This document shows positions 49,182-58,595 of a DNA stretch of 64,000 bases, one piece after another (position 1 is the stretch's first letter; each line of letters opens with the position of its first letter). The position numbers were made by a program, and so were the translations under genes. The notes below the pieces were generated by a model. The model was not told the origin of the DNA. It did not search any database and saw only the letters and a list, made by a program, of their open reading frames with translations. Origin of the DNA: Roseovarius sp. MMSF_3359 (GTDB lineage: Bacteria; Pseudomonadota; Alphaproteobacteria; Rhodobacterales; Rhodobacteraceae); assembly GCF_030733385.1 (NCBI RefSeq), contig NZ_JASHJC010000004.1:62001-126000 (forward strand), read 5' to 3'.

Positions 49182-50360
49182 TCAGCTTGTCATGTCATAG
49201 GCGCGTTCGCCATGCACGGTCAGGTCAAGACCGTTGGTTTCGGTCTCCAGATCGACGCGCAGCGGAGTGATGAGCCCAACGAGTTTGACCAAAACCACGG
49301 TCACGATGACGGTAAAGGCCCCCACAATCGCCAGCGACCCAAGCTGTGCGGCCCAGCTTCCGGCACCGAAGGCGGCGATCATGATCGTCCCGAAAATGCC
49401 GCCAACGCCGTGCACCGCGAAGACGTCCAGCGTATCGTCAATCCTGAGCTTCTCGCGGATCAGGTTGACCGCCTCCTGACAGAGGACACCCGCGACGGCG
49501 CCGATGATCAGCGCCTCGACCGGGCCGACAAAACCGCTGGCGGGGGTGATCGAGGCGAGGCCCGCGATCGTACCTGTCACCATGCCCACGAGGGACGCCT
49601 TGCCGAACTTGATCCGCTCCCAGAGCGCCCAACTGAGCGAGGCGGTGGCCGCAGAGATATGCGTGACCGTCAGCGCCATCGCCGCCCCGCCATCGGCGGC
49701 CAGTTGCGAGCCACCATTGAAGCCGAACCAGCCGACCCAGAGCATTGCCGCGCCGACCATGACAAGGCCGGGGTTATGCGGCGGGGTGGTGCGGTTTGCG
49801 CGCGGGCCAAGGAAGACGGCAATGACCAGCGCGGCCAGACCCGCGGTTTCATGCACGACGATGCCGCCCGCGAAATCCCTGACGCCGGTTTCGCCGAAGA
49901 TGCCGCCATCCGCCAGGAAGCCACCGCCCCAGATCCAATGGGTTACTGGCGCGTAACAGGTCAGCATCCAGAGCGCCGAGAAGAGAAGCACAAAGCCAAA
50001 GCCGATCCGCTCCACGTAGGCGCCGACAATCAGCGCCGGGGTGATGATCGCGAAGGTCATCTGGAAGGCAAAGAACAGCACCTCCGGCAGGGTGCCGAAC
50101 AGGCTGTCGGCGGTGACGCCCGCAAGGAAAGCCTTGCCCAGCCCGCCCCAGACCGCATTGCCGTCCCCGAAGGCGATCGAATAGCCGAAAGCGAACCACA
50201 AGACGCTCATCAGGCAGGCAATGGCGTAGCACTGCATGAAAACGCTCAGCACGTTACGCGCGCGGACAAGTCCGCCATAGAACAGGGCCAGCCCCGGCAG
50301 TGTCATGAAGAGGACAAGGGCGGTGGCAACAATGATCCACGCGGTGTCTGCTCCGTTCAT
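49182..50360 (-). CDS. amtB: Ammonium transporter
   Basis: Inner-membrane Amt/Mep/Rh ammonium channel, 392 residues with 11 membrane helices. The twin pore histidines are present: H170 (GGIVVHETAGLAAL) and H316 (DVFAVHGVGGIFG). It begins ADTAWIIVATALVLFMTLPGLALFYGG. I start at 50360, after GAGGGGAAATCAA; the frame runs further upstream without support. No glnK (PII) gene precedes it, although amtB is usually paired with glnK. NtrBC are encoded 3.5 kb away and may control it. Confidence 0.95.
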   Translation of the reverse strand: MNGADTAWIIVATALVLFMTLPGLALFYGGLVRARNVLSVFMQCYAIACLMSVLWFAFGYSIAFGDGNAVWGGLGKAFLAGVTADSLFGTLPEVLFFAFQMTFAIITPALIVGAYVERIGFGFVLLFSALWMLTCYAPVTHWIWGGGFLADGGIFGETGVRDFAGGIVVHETAGLAALVIAVFLGPRANRTTPPHNPGLVMVGAAMLWVGWFGFNGGSQLAADGGAAMALTVTHISAATASLSWALWERIKFGKASLVGMVTGTIAGLASITPASGFVGPVEALIIGAVAGVLCQEAVNLIREKLRIDDTLDVFAVHGVGGIFGTIMIAAFGAGSWAAQLGSLAIVGAFTVIVTVVLVKLVGLITPLRVDLETETNGLDLTVHGERAYDMTS

Positions 50361-50522
50361 TTGATTTCCCCTCTGTGCATTGTTTTTGATCGTTTCGGCG
50401 GTGTGATCGCCGAATTTCCGGGCGCAACAAGAAGGGGGGTGGGGATTATCCAACCGTATCGGCTTTTTCAGGGTAAAATGCACAGCAAGCAGGCAAATTT
50501 TGCCGCTTTGCCTAAATTTGCG

Positions 50523-50993
50523 TCAGTATGTGTCTGTCGCGTCTGCCAGCAATTTCAGCGCGTGGGCGACGCTGGCCTGCCGCACCTTGTCGCGGCCCAG
50601 GGCGCCGAAGTCGATTGTCTCTGCGCTGGCGGTCGTGGCCGTTGCAATCCCAAAACACACGCGGCCTTCCGGCTTGAAATCAGACCCGCCCGGGCCTGCG
50701 ATCCCGGTCACGGATACGGCGATATCTGCACGCGACTGTTGAAGGGCGCCGCTTGCCATTTCGACCGCGGTTTCCTCGGAGACGGCACCATATTCCTCAA
50801 TCGTCCCCTCGGAAACACCAAGATGGCGAATTTTGGCTTGATTAGAATAGGTTACAAACCCACATTCAACCACATCCGAGGAACCGGGGATATCGGTGAG
50901 GGCGGCGGAGACCATGCCGCCGGTGCAACTCTCGGCGAGGGCGAAGCGCAAGGATTTCGCGCGCGCCGCTGCAAGGAGTTCGGCCGGGTTCAT
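50523..50993 (-). CDS. pncC: CinA C-terminal-type nicotinamide-nucleotide amidohydrolase
   Basis: Stand-alone CinA C-terminal domain, 156 residues, predicted to deamidate NMN to NaMN. The signature ALAESCTGGMVSAALTDIPGSS lies near 18-39 (nucleophile Ser in ESCTGG), and SVTGIAGPGGSDFKPEGRV lies near 92-110. Its ATG overlaps the pgpA stop by 4 bases (50990-50993). Last gene of the ispDF-pgpA-pncC operon. Confidence 0.92.
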   Translation of the reverse strand: MNPAELLAAARAKSLRFALAESCTGGMVSAALTDIPGSSDVVECGFVTYSNQAKIRHLGVSEGTIEEYGAVSEETAVEMASGALQQSRADIAVSVTGIAGPGGSDFKPEGRVCFGIATATTASAETIDFGALGRDKVRQASVAHALKLLADATDTY

Positions 50994-51490
50994 AGTGCGA
51001 GGATCCCATGGGCTGCCCCGGCCAAGAGGGCCACGCCGATGGCCGCAAAGAGCCCGGCAATCACGTCATCCAGCATCACCCCAAGGGCGTCGCCCCGTCG
51101 GTCGGCCCAGCCGATGGGGCCGGGTTTGAGGATGTCGAAAAGCCTGAACAGCAGAAATGCCGAAATCCAACCGGGCCAGAGGCTCAGGATATCGGCATTC
51201 ACATGGCTTGCGCCGAGCGATAATGGCAGGATCGCGATCCATTGGCCCGCGACTTCGTCGATAACGATCTCCGAAGGATCGCGATCTTCTTTTCCTTTTG
51301 TTTCCAGTGACGTGGCCCACCATCCTGATGTAAACGCCGCCACAATGCCAAGAAGCAGAAGTGGCGTTCCGCCGATGGCATGCAACACCCATCCCACTGG
51401 CAACGCCGCAAGCGATCCCCAGGTGCCTGGCGCAGGGCGCAGATGTCCGACATAGCCGAAGGTTGCGATGGCTTGGGTCAGTCTGCTCAT
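50990..51490 (-). CDS. pgpA: Phosphatidylglycerophosphatase A
   Basis: Inner-membrane phosphatase removing the terminal phosphate of phosphatidylglycerophosphate. It is 166 residues with three to four hydrophobic segments. [14 protein letters not shown] near 18-31 and [14 protein letters not shown] near 70-83 are the PgpA signatures. It overlaps ispDF and pncC by 4 bases on each side. Confidence 0.94.
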   Translation of the reverse strand: MSRLTQAIATFGYVGHLRPAPGTWGSLAALPVGWVLHAIGGTPLLLLGIVAAFTSGWWATSLETKGKEDRDPSEIVIDEVAGQWIAILPLSLGASHVNADILSLWPGWISAFLLFRLFDILKPGPIGWADRRGDALGVMLDDVIAGLFAAIGVALLAGAAHGILAL

Positions 51491-52623
51491 CGACGGATCA
51501 GGGTTGCGATGGCCTGGGCGGCGATACCTTCGCCCCGCCCGGTGAAACCCAGCCTTTCGGATGTGGTGGCCTTGACCGAGATCCGGTCAACCTCAACGGC
51601 GGTGATGTCTGCGAGGGCTTGGCGCATCGCGTCCGCATGCGGCCCGATCTTGGGGTGTTCGCAGATCAGCGTGACGTCCATATTGCCGATCTCGAAGCCT
51701 TTTTCCGTTGCAAGGTCAGCCGCATGGCGCAGGAAGATATGACTCTCGGCCCCCTTCCATTGCGGGTCGGAGGGCGGGAAATGGCGGCCAATATCCCCCT
51801 CCGCCAACCCGCCATAGATTGCATCGGTCAGCGCGTGCATGCCCACATCGGCATCGGAATGCCCCTGCAGACCGCGATCATGCGACACCTTCACACCACA
51901 GAGCATCACATGGTCGCCGGGGCCGAAACGATGCACGTCATAACCTGAGCCTGTCCGTATATCCATCTGACCTCGCAATGTTTTTTTGGCGCGGGCAAAG
52001 TCTTCCGGCCCGGTGATCTTGAGGTTGTCTTCGTCGCCTTCGACCATCGTTACCTCAATCCCGGCCGCGCGGGCGACCTCCACATCGTCGGCGGCGCCGC
52101 CCGCGTGATTTCGGTGCGCGGAGAGAATGTCAGTAAAGGCGAACCCCTGGGGGGTCTGCGCCCGGAAAAGGCCCGCACGATCCTGCGTGCCGGTCACGGT
52201 ATCCCCGTCCCCCCGCCAGAGCGCATCGGTGACAGCAAGCGCCGGGGCAACGGCACGGGCAGGCCCCTCGCGCAGCGCCGCGACGATCTTTGAGATCAGC
52301 ATCTGGCTGACGCAAACCCGTGCTGCGTCATGGATCAACACGTGATCCGGGGCCGCGTCGGTGAGGGCTTCAAGCCCGTTGCGGACGGATTGCGCGCGGG
52401 TTGCACCGCCATGGACGACCTTGATGCGGTCTGTCGGTTCAAAATGCCCGGTATCGTCGGGGTGCAGTACCAAAACAACCGGACCGATCTCGGGCGCAGA
52501 CAGGAAAGCATCGAGCGTTCGATCGACCACGCGACGACTAGCCAGCATCTGCCATTGTTTGGGCAGATCCCCCCCGGCCCGGGTGCCACGCCCTGCGGCA
52601 ACGATGATGGCGGCTGTGCTCAT
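51487..52623 (-). CDS. ispDF: Bifunctional IspD/IspF (isoprenoid synthesis)
   Basis: Fusion enzyme of the non-mevalonate pathway, 378 residues. The IspD domain (about 1-215) makes CDP-methylerythritol and opens with [21 protein letters not shown]. The IspF domain (from about 220) cyclises it and opens with [33 protein letters not shown] near 265-282 carries the zinc ligands. The intermediate IspE kinase is encoded elsewhere. The fusion is usual in alphaproteobacteria. Confidence 0.96.
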   Translation of the reverse strand: MSTAAIIVAAGRGTRAGGDLPKQWQMLASRRVVDRTLDAFLSAPEIGPVVLVLHPDDTGHFEPTDRIKVVHGGATRAQSVRNGLEALTDAAPDHVLIHDAARVCVSQMLISKIVAALREGPARAVAPALAVTDALWRGDGDTVTGTQDRAGLFRAQTPQGFAFTDILSAHRNHAGGAADDVEVARAAGIEVTMVEGDEDNLKITGPEDFARAKKTLRGQMDIRTGSGYDVHRFGPGDHVMLCGVKVSHDRGLQGHSDADVGMHALTDAIYGGLAEGDIGRHFPPSDPQWKGAESHIFLRHAADLATEKGFEIGNMDVTLICEHPKIGPHADAMRQALADITAVEVDRISVKATTSERLGFTGRGEGIAAQAIATLIRR

Positions 52624-52757
52624 GGTTCTTGATTACGGCGCGGCGAGAATAAGCGCAATGGTAGGCATAAGTGCACAAAAATTAGGCATATGGATACGCC
52701 ACGCATATCAATCGGGCCTGTAATCGTTGTGAAATCGGGGGTAGGTGCCTAAAACAC

Positions 52758-53777
52758 ATGTGTTGCACAAGGATTAGGCATTTGACCCTACCCGTAACCA
52801 AGGCGTCCGATATACCCGCTGTTCTGCTGGCCCCGCTGGCGGGAATCACCGATTTGCCCTTTCGCTCGCTGGTCTCCGGCTTCGGCGCGGGCCTCGTGGT
52901 GAGCGAGATGGTCGCCAGTCAGGAAATGGTGCAGGCGAAGCCGGGGGTGCGCGAGAAGGCGGAGTTGGGTTATGGCATTGCCAATACGGCGGTGCAACTT
53001 GCGGGTCGGGAGGCGCATTGGATGGCCGAAGCCGCACGCATGGTCGAAGCCAACGGGGCTAGGATCATCGACATCAACATGGGGTGTCCGGCCAAGAAGG
53101 TGACCAGCGCGAGCGGGGCGGGGGCAAGCGGATCGGCCTTGATGAAAGACCTCGATCATGCGCTGACGCTGATCGAGGCGGTCGTTGGCGCAGTTGATGT
53201 GCCGGTCACGTTGAAAACCCGGCTTGGATGGGATGACAATTTGCTGAATGCGCCCGAACTCGCGCGCCGCGCGGAGGATGCCGGTGTGCAGATGGTCACG
53301 ATCCACGGGCGCACCCGTTGCCAGTTCTACAAGGGAGCCGCGGATTGGGCGGCGATCCGGGCGGTGAAGGCGGCGGTTAGCATTCCGGTGATCGCCAATG
53401 GCGACATTACAGATGTGGCCAAAGCGCGCGAGGCGTTGCGCCTCTCCGGCGCGGATGGGGTGATGATCGGGCGGGGCGCGCAGGGACGACCCTGGAAACT
53501 GGCGGAGGTGGCCCATGCCTTGGGCGGTGGTACTGCGCCGGAAATCCCCGAAGGCGCCGCGCTGGCCGATATGATTTGTGGTCATTACAGCGCGATGTTG
53601 GATTTTTACGGGGCTGAATTGGGCAATCGCGTCGGGCGCAAGCACCTCGGCTGGTATCTCGACGATGCCGGTACCGGCGTGGAGATGCGCAAGCGCGTGC
53701 TGACCTGCCGCGATGGGGATGAGGTCCTGCGCTTGATCCCCGAGGCCCTTGCGGATCGCGAGAGGGTGGCGGCATGA
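52758..53777 (+). CDS. dusB: tRNA-dihydrouridine synthase (NifR3-type DusB)
   Basis: Flavoenzyme reducing uridine to dihydrouridine in tRNA. It is 339 residues if started at ATG 52758. The N-terminal LAPLAGITDLPFRSLV motif and the catalytic Cys in NMGCPAKKV (about C110) are present, with VTIHGRTRCQFYKGAAD near 177-193 and IGRGAQGRPW near 236. TTG 52782 is a shorter alternative. It is first in the dusB-ntrB-ntrC operon, the nifR3-ntrBC arrangement known from Rhodobacter, and overlaps ntrB by 4 bases. Confidence 0.94.
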   Translation: MCCTRIRHLTLPVTKASDIPAVLLAPLAGITDLPFRSLVSGFGAGLVVSEMVASQEMVQAKPGVREKAELGYGIANTAVQLAGREAHWMAEAARMVEANGARIIDINMGCPAKKVTSASGAGASGSALMKDLDHALTLIEAVVGAVDVPVTLKTRLGWDDNLLNAPELARRAEDAGVQMVTIHGRTRCQFYKGAADWAAIRAVKAAVSIPVIANGDITDVAKAREALRLSGADGVMIGRGAQGRPWKLAEVAHALGGGTAPEIPEGAALADMICGHYSAMLDFYGAELGNRVGRKHLGWYLDDAGTGVEMRKRVLTCRDGDEVLRLIPEALADRERVAA

Positions 53778-54868
53778 GCGCGATGGATGACGCGATCTGG
53801 ACCTCGCTGCCGGTGCCGGCGCTGATGCTGGACGAGGCCGACCGGATCGCGCGGATCAACCCGGCGGCGGAGGGGTTCCTCATGTCCTCGGCTCGCGCCC
53901 TGATCGGTCAGCCGGTCTGGGACCGTCTGGCGGTCGATGCCCCGCTCGAAGAGGCCTTGGACCGCGCGCGCCGTCATGATGCGCCGCTTTTCGTCAATGA
54001 CGTGGATGTGGGGACGGGCGACCGTGCGCCGGTGCAATGCACGTTGCAGATCGCGCCCCTGGCCGGGCAGGCGGGGAAGATGCTGCTTCTGATTTCGCCA
54101 CGGGAGTTGGCGGGGCGGGTCACGCAGAACATCTCGGTCAAATCTGCCGCGCGTTCGGCCATCGGGATGGCCGAGATGCTGGCGCATGAAATCAAGAACC
54201 CCCTCGCGGGGATCACCGGCGCGGCGCAGCTTTTGTCGATGGGCCTCAAGGCGGATGACCTGGAACTGACCGACCTGATCGTCAGTGAAAGCCGTCGGAT
54301 CGTTTCGCTCCTGGATCAGGTCGAGCAATTCGGCAATGTCAGCGCCCCGGCGCTGCAACCGGTGAACCTGCATGATGTGCTGGACCGTGCGCGACGCTCG
54401 GCGATCGTCGGGTTCGCGGCGAAGATGACCGTTGTGGAAGAGTATGATCCCTCGCTGCCGTTGGCGCAGGCGGACCCGGATCAGCTTCTTCAGGTGGTGC
54501 TCAATCTCCTGAAGAACGCGGCGGAGGCGGCGGGCGATGCGGGCGGGCGGATCATCTTGCGCAGCTATTATGAACAATCGCTCCGGGTGCGGCGCGACAA
54601 CGGCGCGGGGCGATCCCTGCCGCTTCAGGTCGAGATCGAGGATGACGGGCCGGGTCTGCCCGAGGATATCGCCGAAGAGGTTTTTGAGCCCTTCGTCTCG
54701 GGCCGTGAAAACGGCACCGGGCTGGGGCTCGCGCTGGCGGCCAAGATCCTGTCGGACCATGGCGGCTGGATCTCGGTCAGTTCGACCCCGGGCAAGACGG
54801 TTTTCCGGATCTCCCTGCCGCGCGCCGACGAGGCACCGGCGGGACATGATGACAAGGAGCAAAGCTGA
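53774..54868 (+). CDS. ntrB: Nitrogen regulation sensor kinase NtrB
   Basis: Cytosolic histidine kinase/phosphatase that sets NtrC phosphorylation in response to PII. It is 364 residues. PAS-like N-terminus (about 8-110); phospho-acceptor His H138 in [16 protein letters not shown]-binding domain with [15 protein letters not shown] near 243 and [13 protein letters not shown] near 315. No membrane segments. It overlaps dusB by 4 bases and shares the A of its TGA with the ATG of ntrC. Confidence 0.95.
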   Translation: MSAMDDAIWTSLPVPALMLDEADRIARINPAAEGFLMSSARALIGQPVWDRLAVDAPLEEALDRARRHDAPLFVNDVDVGTGDRAPVQCTLQIAPLAGQAGKMLLLISPRELAGRVTQNISVKSAARSAIGMAEMLAHEIKNPLAGITGAAQLLSMGLKADDLELTDLIVSESRRIVSLLDQVEQFGNVSAPALQPVNLHDVLDRARRSAIVGFAAKMTVVEEYDPSLPLAQADPDQLLQVVLNLLKNAAEAAGDAGGRIILRSYYEQSLRVRRDNGAGRSLPLQVEIEDDGPGLPEDIAEEVFEPFVSGRENGTGLGLALAAKILSDHGGWISVSSTPGKTVFRISLPRADEAPAGHDDKEQS

Positions 54869-56229
54869 TGGATGGCACGGTACTGGTCGCGGATGACGAT
54901 CGCACGATCCGAACGGTTCTGACGCAGGCGCTAACGCGGGCGGGGTGCAAGGTCCATGCCACGTCAAGCCTCACGACGCTCATGCGGTGGGTGAGCGAGG
55001 GCAAGGGCGATGTGGTCATCAGCGATGTGATGATGCCTGACGGCAATGGGCTCGAGATGCTGCCCAAGATCGCCGAGGACCGGCCCGGCCTGCCGGTGAT
55101 TGTCATCTCGGCGCAGAACACGATCATGACCGCGATCAAGGCCAATGAAGCCGATGCCTATGATTACCTGCCCAAGCCCTTTGATCTGCCGGACCTGATG
55201 AAACGCACGGCGCGGGCCTTGGACGTCTCGGCGCGGACCCCGAAGAAGCGCGATGCGCCGGATGCGCCGGAAGAGCTGCCACTGATCGGGCGGACGCCTG
55301 CGATGCAACTGCTCTATCGCGTGGTGGCGCGGGTGATGAACACCGATCTGCCGGTCCTGATCTGCGGCGATTCCGGGACGGGCAAGAGCCTGATCGCCCG
55401 CGCGATTCATGACTTCAGCGACCGGCGCACCATGCCCTTTGTCACGGTCACCCCGGGCGATCTTGTCGATCTTGAGGGGCCGACCAAACTGATGGCGCGG
55501 GCGCGGGGCGGCACGATCGTGCTCGAAGAGATCGCTGATCTCGATGCCGAGGCGCAGGGCCGGGTGGTGCGGATGATGGATGCGCCCGGGGATGGTCAGC
55601 CGCGGTTCATGGCCACCACGCAGATCAGCGGGTCGGCGGCGATGCAGGCCGCGGGGTTGCGCGAAGACCTCTACTACCGGCTGGGCGGTGCGGTGATTGA
55701 CGTGCCGTCGATGCGCGACCGGGTGGATGACATTCCGCTGCTGGTGTCGCATTTCCTCGGGCGCTCGGAGCGGGACGGGATGGGCGCGCGGTCGATGTCG
55801 GACGACGCGCTGGAACTGATGCGCAGCTATGTGTGGCCCGGGAATGTGCGACAGCTTGAAAACGCCGTGCGGCGGATTGCCCTGACCGCGCAGGGCGAAG
55901 AGATCACCCGCGCCGAGGTCGAGGCGATGTTGAGCACGCAACCCGCCGCGCAGCCGGTTTTGGGCCAGAGCGATAGCGAAAGCCTGTCGGAATCAGTGGG
56001 CCGCCATTTGCAGCGATACTTCGATCTGCATGGTGAAATGCTGCCGCCTGCGGGGCTTTATGCGCGAATTCTGCGAGAAATCGAACATCCGCTGATTGAA
56101 ATCTCGCTGGATGCCACTGGAGGAAACCAGGCTAAGTGTGCCGATTTGCTGGGGATCAACCGAAATACCCTGCGTAAGAAGATTACAGAGCTTGATATTC
56201 GCGTGACACGCCGCCGCAAGTTGATGTAA
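54868..56229 (+). CDS. ntrC: Nitrogen response regulator NtrC, lacking the GAFTGA loop
   Basis: Transcription regulator of nitrogen assimilation, 453 residues. Receiver domain with D53 ([12 protein letters not shown]); AAA+ domain with Walker A GDSGTGKS at 167-174 and a Walker B-like IVLEEIADL at 217-225; C-terminal Fis-type helix-turn-helix ([20 protein letters not shown]). Between PFVTVTPGD and ARGGTIVLE the ELFGHEKGAFTGA segment of sigma-54 activators is missing. Rhodobacter capsulatus NtrC shares this trait and activates the sigma-70 polymerase, so the same is likely here. Confidence 0.95.
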   Translation: MDGTVLVADDDRTIRTVLTQALTRAGCKVHATSSLTTLMRWVSEGKGDVVISDVMMPDGNGLEMLPKIAEDRPGLPVIVISAQNTIMTAIKANEADAYDYLPKPFDLPDLMKRTARALDVSARTPKKRDAPDAPEELPLIGRTPAMQLLYRVVARVMNTDLPVLICGDSGTGKSLIARAIHDFSDRRTMPFVTVTPGDLVDLEGPTKLMARARGGTIVLEEIADLDAEAQGRVVRMMDAPGDGQPRFMATTQISGSAAMQAAGLREDLYYRLGGAVIDVPSMRDRVDDIPLLVSHFLGRSERDGMGARSMSDDALELMRSYVWPGNVRQLENAVRRIALTAQGEEITRAEVEAMLSTQPAAQPVLGQSDSESLSESVGRHLQRYFDLHGEMLPPAGLYARILREIEHPLIEISLDATGGNQAKCADLLGINRNTLRKKITELDIRVTRRRKLM

Positions 56230-56329
56230 AACTGCAACATAGCTGTGGCTATTCGGGGGCAGGCGCCCGCAAGGCCACCATATGTAGCGGGGTGCAACTG
56301 TGTGCACCTCAACTGGATGAGGGCAGCCC

Positions 56330-58588
56330 GTGGCAACGCGGACACGCAGGATAACCTGGGAAAGTCTGAGCCGTCTGAGGCGGCTGCGGCGGTTGCAGAT
56401 GGCCGCGACCTTCGGGCTGGTGATCCTGGGGCCGGTGCTGGCGATTGCCACCTACCTGGTCATGGGGCCGCTCGATCAGGGCGCGTCGACCAACGTGCTG
56501 CGCAGCGTCCTTCTGGCCGATATGGTCTATGTCATCATCGTCGCCGCGCTGATCCTGCAACGGGTGGCGCGGATGGTGGCGGATCGGCGCAAACGCTCCG
56601 CCGGATCGAAACTGCACCTGCGCCTGACCTGGGTCTTCGCGATCATGGCGCTTCTGCCGACGATCACCGTCGCGGTTTTTGCCACGCTCAGCGTGAACAT
56701 GGGGATGGAGGCGTGGTTTTCCGACCGGGTGGGCCGGGTGGTCGACAGTTCCGTGGCCGCCGCGCAGGCCTATGAGGAGGAGCATCGCCGCGACCTCATC
56801 ACCGATGCCCGCGCGCTGGCATCCTTCCTCAACGCGACCAAACGGGCCGTGGTGTTCATGGACGATGGCGATATCCGCAAGGTTCTTTCCGAGGGGCAGC
56901 AAAAGATCCAACGCGGGTTGCGCGAGGCCTTTGTGATCGACGGTACCGGCGATCTGCGGTCGCGCGGGGAGCGGTCGTATCTTTTCGATTATGAGCAGCC
57001 CACGTCGATGCAGATTGCCACCGCGCTGGAGGAGGGCATCGTCATCATCCAGGACTGGGACAACAACGAATTCCGCGCGCTGATGCCCCTGACCGAAATC
57101 CCCGACCGGTTCCTTTACGTGAGCCGCAATGTCGATGGCGACATCCTGAACCTCCTCGACGAGACGCAGGAAACCGCACGGTTCTACAAGCAACGCGAAA
57201 GCGAGCGGGGGCGGGTCCTGTTTGAATTCGGGCTGGTGTACCTCGGCTTTGCGCTGCTCCTGATCCTTGCCGCGGTGTGGCTCGGCATGCTCTTTGCAGA
57301 GCGCCTCTCGCGCCCGGTGGGCCGTCTGACCCTTGCGGCGCAACGGGTGGGTGAGGGGGATCTCGACACCCAGGTGCGCGAGGAGGAAGGCGATGACGAA
57401 ATCGCCATGCTGGGCACCTATTTCAACCAGATGACCCGACAGCTCAAGGGGCAGCGCGACACGCTTCTGACCAACACGCAGCAGATCGAGCGCCGCCGAC
57501 GGCTCTTTGACTCGGTCCTGGGCTCGGTCTCTTCGGGGGTTGTGGGGCTCGATGCGAAGGGTCGCGTGGCGTTCGTGAACAAGGCGGCGGAACGCTTGCT
57601 TGATTGGCACGAGGATCAGCAATCCCTGTCGCTCAGCGTCGCGGTGCCCGAATTCGGCGCGCTTTTCGAGCGTCTGCGCGGCAGTGCCAGCGGTTTCGTG
57701 CAGGAAGAGATCAAGGTCTCGCGCGGCAAGCGGCAAGAAAACCTGCTGGTCCGGATGTCCAAACGCCTGAACGAAGAGGGCAAGCGCGAGGGCTATGTTG
57801 TGGCCTTTGACGATGTGACCGATCTTGTCGCTGCACAGCGGATGGCGGCCTGGGGCGATGTGGCCCGGCGGATCGCCCATGAGATCAAGAACCCTCTGAC
57901 GCCTATTCAGCTTTCGGCGGAGCGGATCAAGCGCAAGTTCGGCCGCCAGCTCGATGAAGAAAACGCCGCAAGCCTTGAACAACTGACCGATGTGGTGGTC
58001 CGGCAAACCAACGATTTGCGCCGGATTGTCGATGAGTTCGCCAAATTTGCGCGGATGCCCGAACCCGAGACCAAGGAAGAAAGCCTGAGCCGGCTTCTGA
58101 AAGAGGCGGCGCTTCTGCAGGAGGGGGGGCAGCCAGACGTACGGTTTGAAACCAATTTCTGCGACGATGATCTGCTGGCCGAGGTGGATGCGACGATGAT
58201 CTCGCAGGCGCTGACCAACCTCATCAAGAACGCGGGCGAAGCCATTGAAAGCCTTCAGGAAAAAGGTGCGCCGGACGGTCATGCGCCGACGATCCGGGTT
58301 AGCAGCGCAATAGAGGACGGTATGGCCGTCCTGCGCATCTCGGACAATGGAATCGGCCTGCCGCAGGACCGCAGTCGCCTGTTTGAGCCCTATGTGACGA
58401 CGCGCGAGAAGGGCACCGGTCTGGGCCTGCCCATCGTCAAGAAGATCATCGAGGAGCATGGCGGTACGCTGGAGCTGGACGATGCCGACCCCTTCGGCCC
58501 GGATGCGCGAGCGGGCGCGATGGCCGTCATTAAACTACCCCTGCTGGCGCAGGCGGAAACCCAACAACAAGACAAACAAGCGGTGTGA
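56330..58588 (+). CDS. ntrY: Membrane sensor kinase NtrY
   Basis: Sensor kinase of the NtrYX pair, linked in alphaproteobacteria to nitrogen, redox and envelope control. It is 752 residues. Membrane segments at about 25-45, 60-80 and 98-122, a periplasmic loop to about 290, a fourth segment near 295-318, HAMP (about 318-375), PAS (about 390-490), and H-box [21 protein letters not shown] with the His near 517. The ATPase domain ends GTGLGLPIVKKIIEEHGG. GTG start 101 bases after ntrC. ntrX follows after 7 bases. Confidence 0.95.
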   Translation: MATRTRRITWESLSRLRRLRRLQMAATFGLVILGPVLAIATYLVMGPLDQGASTNVLRSVLLADMVYVIIVAALILQRVARMVADRRKRSAGSKLHLRLTWVFAIMALLPTITVAVFATLSVNMGMEAWFSDRVGRVVDSSVAAAQAYEEEHRRDLITDARALASFLNATKRAVVFMDDGDIRKVLSEGQQKIQRGLREAFVIDGTGDLRSRGERSYLFDYEQPTSMQIATALEEGIVIIQDWDNNEFRALMPLTEIPDRFLYVSRNVDGDILNLLDETQETARFYKQRESERGRVLFEFGLVYLGFALLLILAAVWLGMLFAERLSRPVGRLTLAAQRVGEGDLDTQVREEEGDDEIAMLGTYFNQMTRQLKGQRDTLLTNTQQIERRRRLFDSVLGSVSSGVVGLDAKGRVAFVNKAAERLLDWHEDQQSLSLSVAVPEFGALFERLRGSASGFVQEEIKVSRGKRQENLLVRMSKRLNEEGKREGYVVAFDDVTDLVAAQRMAAWGDVARRIAHEIKNPLTPIQLSAERIKRKFGRQLDEENAASLEQLTDVVVRQTNDLRRIVDEFAKFARMPEPETKEESLSRLLKEAALLQEGGQPDVRFETNFCDDDLLAEVDATMISQALTNLIKNAGEAIESLQEKGAPDGHAPTIRVSSAIEDGMAVLRISDNGIGLPQDRSRLFEPYVTTREKGTGLGLPIVKKIIEEHGGTLELDDADPFGPDARAGAMAVIKLPLLAQAETQQQDKQAV

Positions 58589-58595
58589 GGAAAAG

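Noticed and set aside
56309..58459. 716-codon open frame on the minus strand opposite ntrY
   Set aside because: It mirrors a clearly real kinase gene, has no recognisable domains and is a typical antisense frame of high-GC DNA with strong codon-position bias.
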